In this document: in pieces, positions 63,573-64,000 of the stretch
Layout of the letters: the number at the start of each line of letters is the position of its first letter
Numbering within the stretch: the stretch's first letter is position 1
Assembly: GCA_026390575.1 (NCBI GenBank)
Contig: JAPLFR010000002.1
Coordinates: 62,001 to 126,000, forward strand
DNA from: Ignavibacteriales bacterium
GTDB lineage: Bacteria > Bacteroidota > Ignavibacteria > UBA10030
Length of the DNA stretch: 64,000 nucleotides
Direction: 5' to 3'
The notes under the pieces: generated by a model
Database searches by the model: none
What the model was told of the DNA's origin: nothing
What the model saw: only the letters and a program-made list of their open reading frames with translations
Made by a program: the position numbers and the translations under genes

Positions 63573-64000
63573 TCAGAGAGAAAAAATGTGAGCTAAAATA
63601 ATTCTGACACCAATAAGAATGAGTAAGACGCCTCCTATTTCCGCCGCTCTTTTGCCGAATTGTCTTGAAAACCTTTGACCAAGCAAAAGACCAATGAATG
63701 ACGTCGCACCAGTAACAACACCGATCACAACTGAGGGATACCAGATGGAAACACGTAGAAGTGCCAAACTTAATCCGATCGCTAATGCATCCAGACTCGT
63801 TGCAACCGAAAGCACGACCAACATCATTCCTCGACTCGGGTCTTGCTGCATAACGCCTTCATCATTTGCTCGCGCAGATTGAATCATGTGGACAGCAACC
63901 CATGTAAGCAATCCAAATACAATCCAATGATCGAAGGATTGAACATAGTGTTCAATGCTGAGACCTGCCAGCCAGCCAAGGATAGGCATAAGAAACTGGA
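63573..64000 (-). CDS. mntP: Manganese efflux pump MntP-like, C-terminal part
   Basis: Partial: the frame continues past the right edge (upstream codons read QFL before MPILGWLAG). Family pieces are FQFLMPILGW-type start, SVATSLDALAIGLSL and a last membrane helix. About 142 of the usual 180-190 residues are visible. The protein is a small integral membrane exporter; TSLDALAIG carries an acidic membrane residue used for metal. It is upstream of atpD with about 107 bases between. Confidence 0.85.
   Translation of the reverse strand, partial: QFLMPILGWLAGLSIEHYVQSFDHWIVFGLLTWVAVHMIQSARANDEGVMQQDPSRGMMLVVLSVATSLDALAIGLSLALLRVSIWYPSVVIGVVTGATSFIGLLLGQRFSRQFGKRAAEIGGVLLILIGVRIILAHIFSL

Overview
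The window is about 64 kb of moderate-GC bacterial chromosome, densely packed with housekeeping genes and read mostly from the minus strand. The gene set points to the Bacteroidota/Chlorobiota side of bacterial life, most like an Ignavibacteria-type organism. Evidence: a bacillithiol de-acetylase (BshB1), a CcmABCDE cytochrome c maturation set, proteins with type IX secretion (T9SS)-like C-terminal tails, a PorW/SprE-like TPR lipoprotein, BamD, and a two-subunit PyrD/PyrK enzyme. The taxonomic call is inference from gene content; there is no rRNA gene here.

Layout, left to right: start of an exported protein with a near-consensus promoter (1-300); translation block rplM-rpsI, rpsB-tsf and pyrH-frr (555-4328); tRNA-Lys with a wrecked tRNA copy beside it (4425-4602); secG; riboflavin genes ribD-ribE; a broken Gfo/Idh oxidoreductase; xseA-xseB-dxs; bshB1; a graveyard of decayed accessory genes (12.9-13.4 kb); ccmEDCBA; a secreted metalloprotease and a VCBS-repeat protein; thioesterase, bamD and a CapA-like gene; htpX; a lemA/TPM-domain cluster that encloses an apparently inactivated receiver/histidine-kinase hybrid; panD; rho; folC; pyrD-pyrK; the PorW-like lipoprotein; folE, a QueD-type gene and two peroxiredoxins; two tRNA-Ser genes; a second graveyard with three palindrome plus restriction-modification-tail relics (37.8-38.9 kb); a plus-strand run nfeD-slipin-inactivated family B polymerase; csp; maf; a UbiA/DUF362/EamA run; mutL; a small inverted-repeat-bounded cassette carrying a four-helix bundle gene; ftsY-pgsA-purF; three outer-membrane beta-barrel proteins; a lytic transglycosylase; an RpiB-like protein lacking the catalytic Cys; rlpA-manC-unknown-alr; atpD-atpC; and a partial mntP at the right edge.

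Promoters found by eye are sigma70-like (TTGnnn, 17 bases, TATnnT) and several lie so close to the start codon that the transcript would be nearly leaderless. The most unusual items are: the about 455-bp cassette between mutL and ftsY with 35-bp imperfect terminal inverted repeats; the receiver/HisKA hybrid that has lost both phospho-acceptors; the PolB homologue with its exonuclease and polymerase residues replaced, co-oriented with nfeD and slipin; the perfect 77-bp duplication of the purF promoter and first 11 codons placed upstream of a porin-like gene; a tRNA-Lys-like pseudogene split exactly in the T-loop by a 30-bp double palindrome; and the three relic units that pair palindromes with C-terminal fragments of a restriction-modification enzyme.
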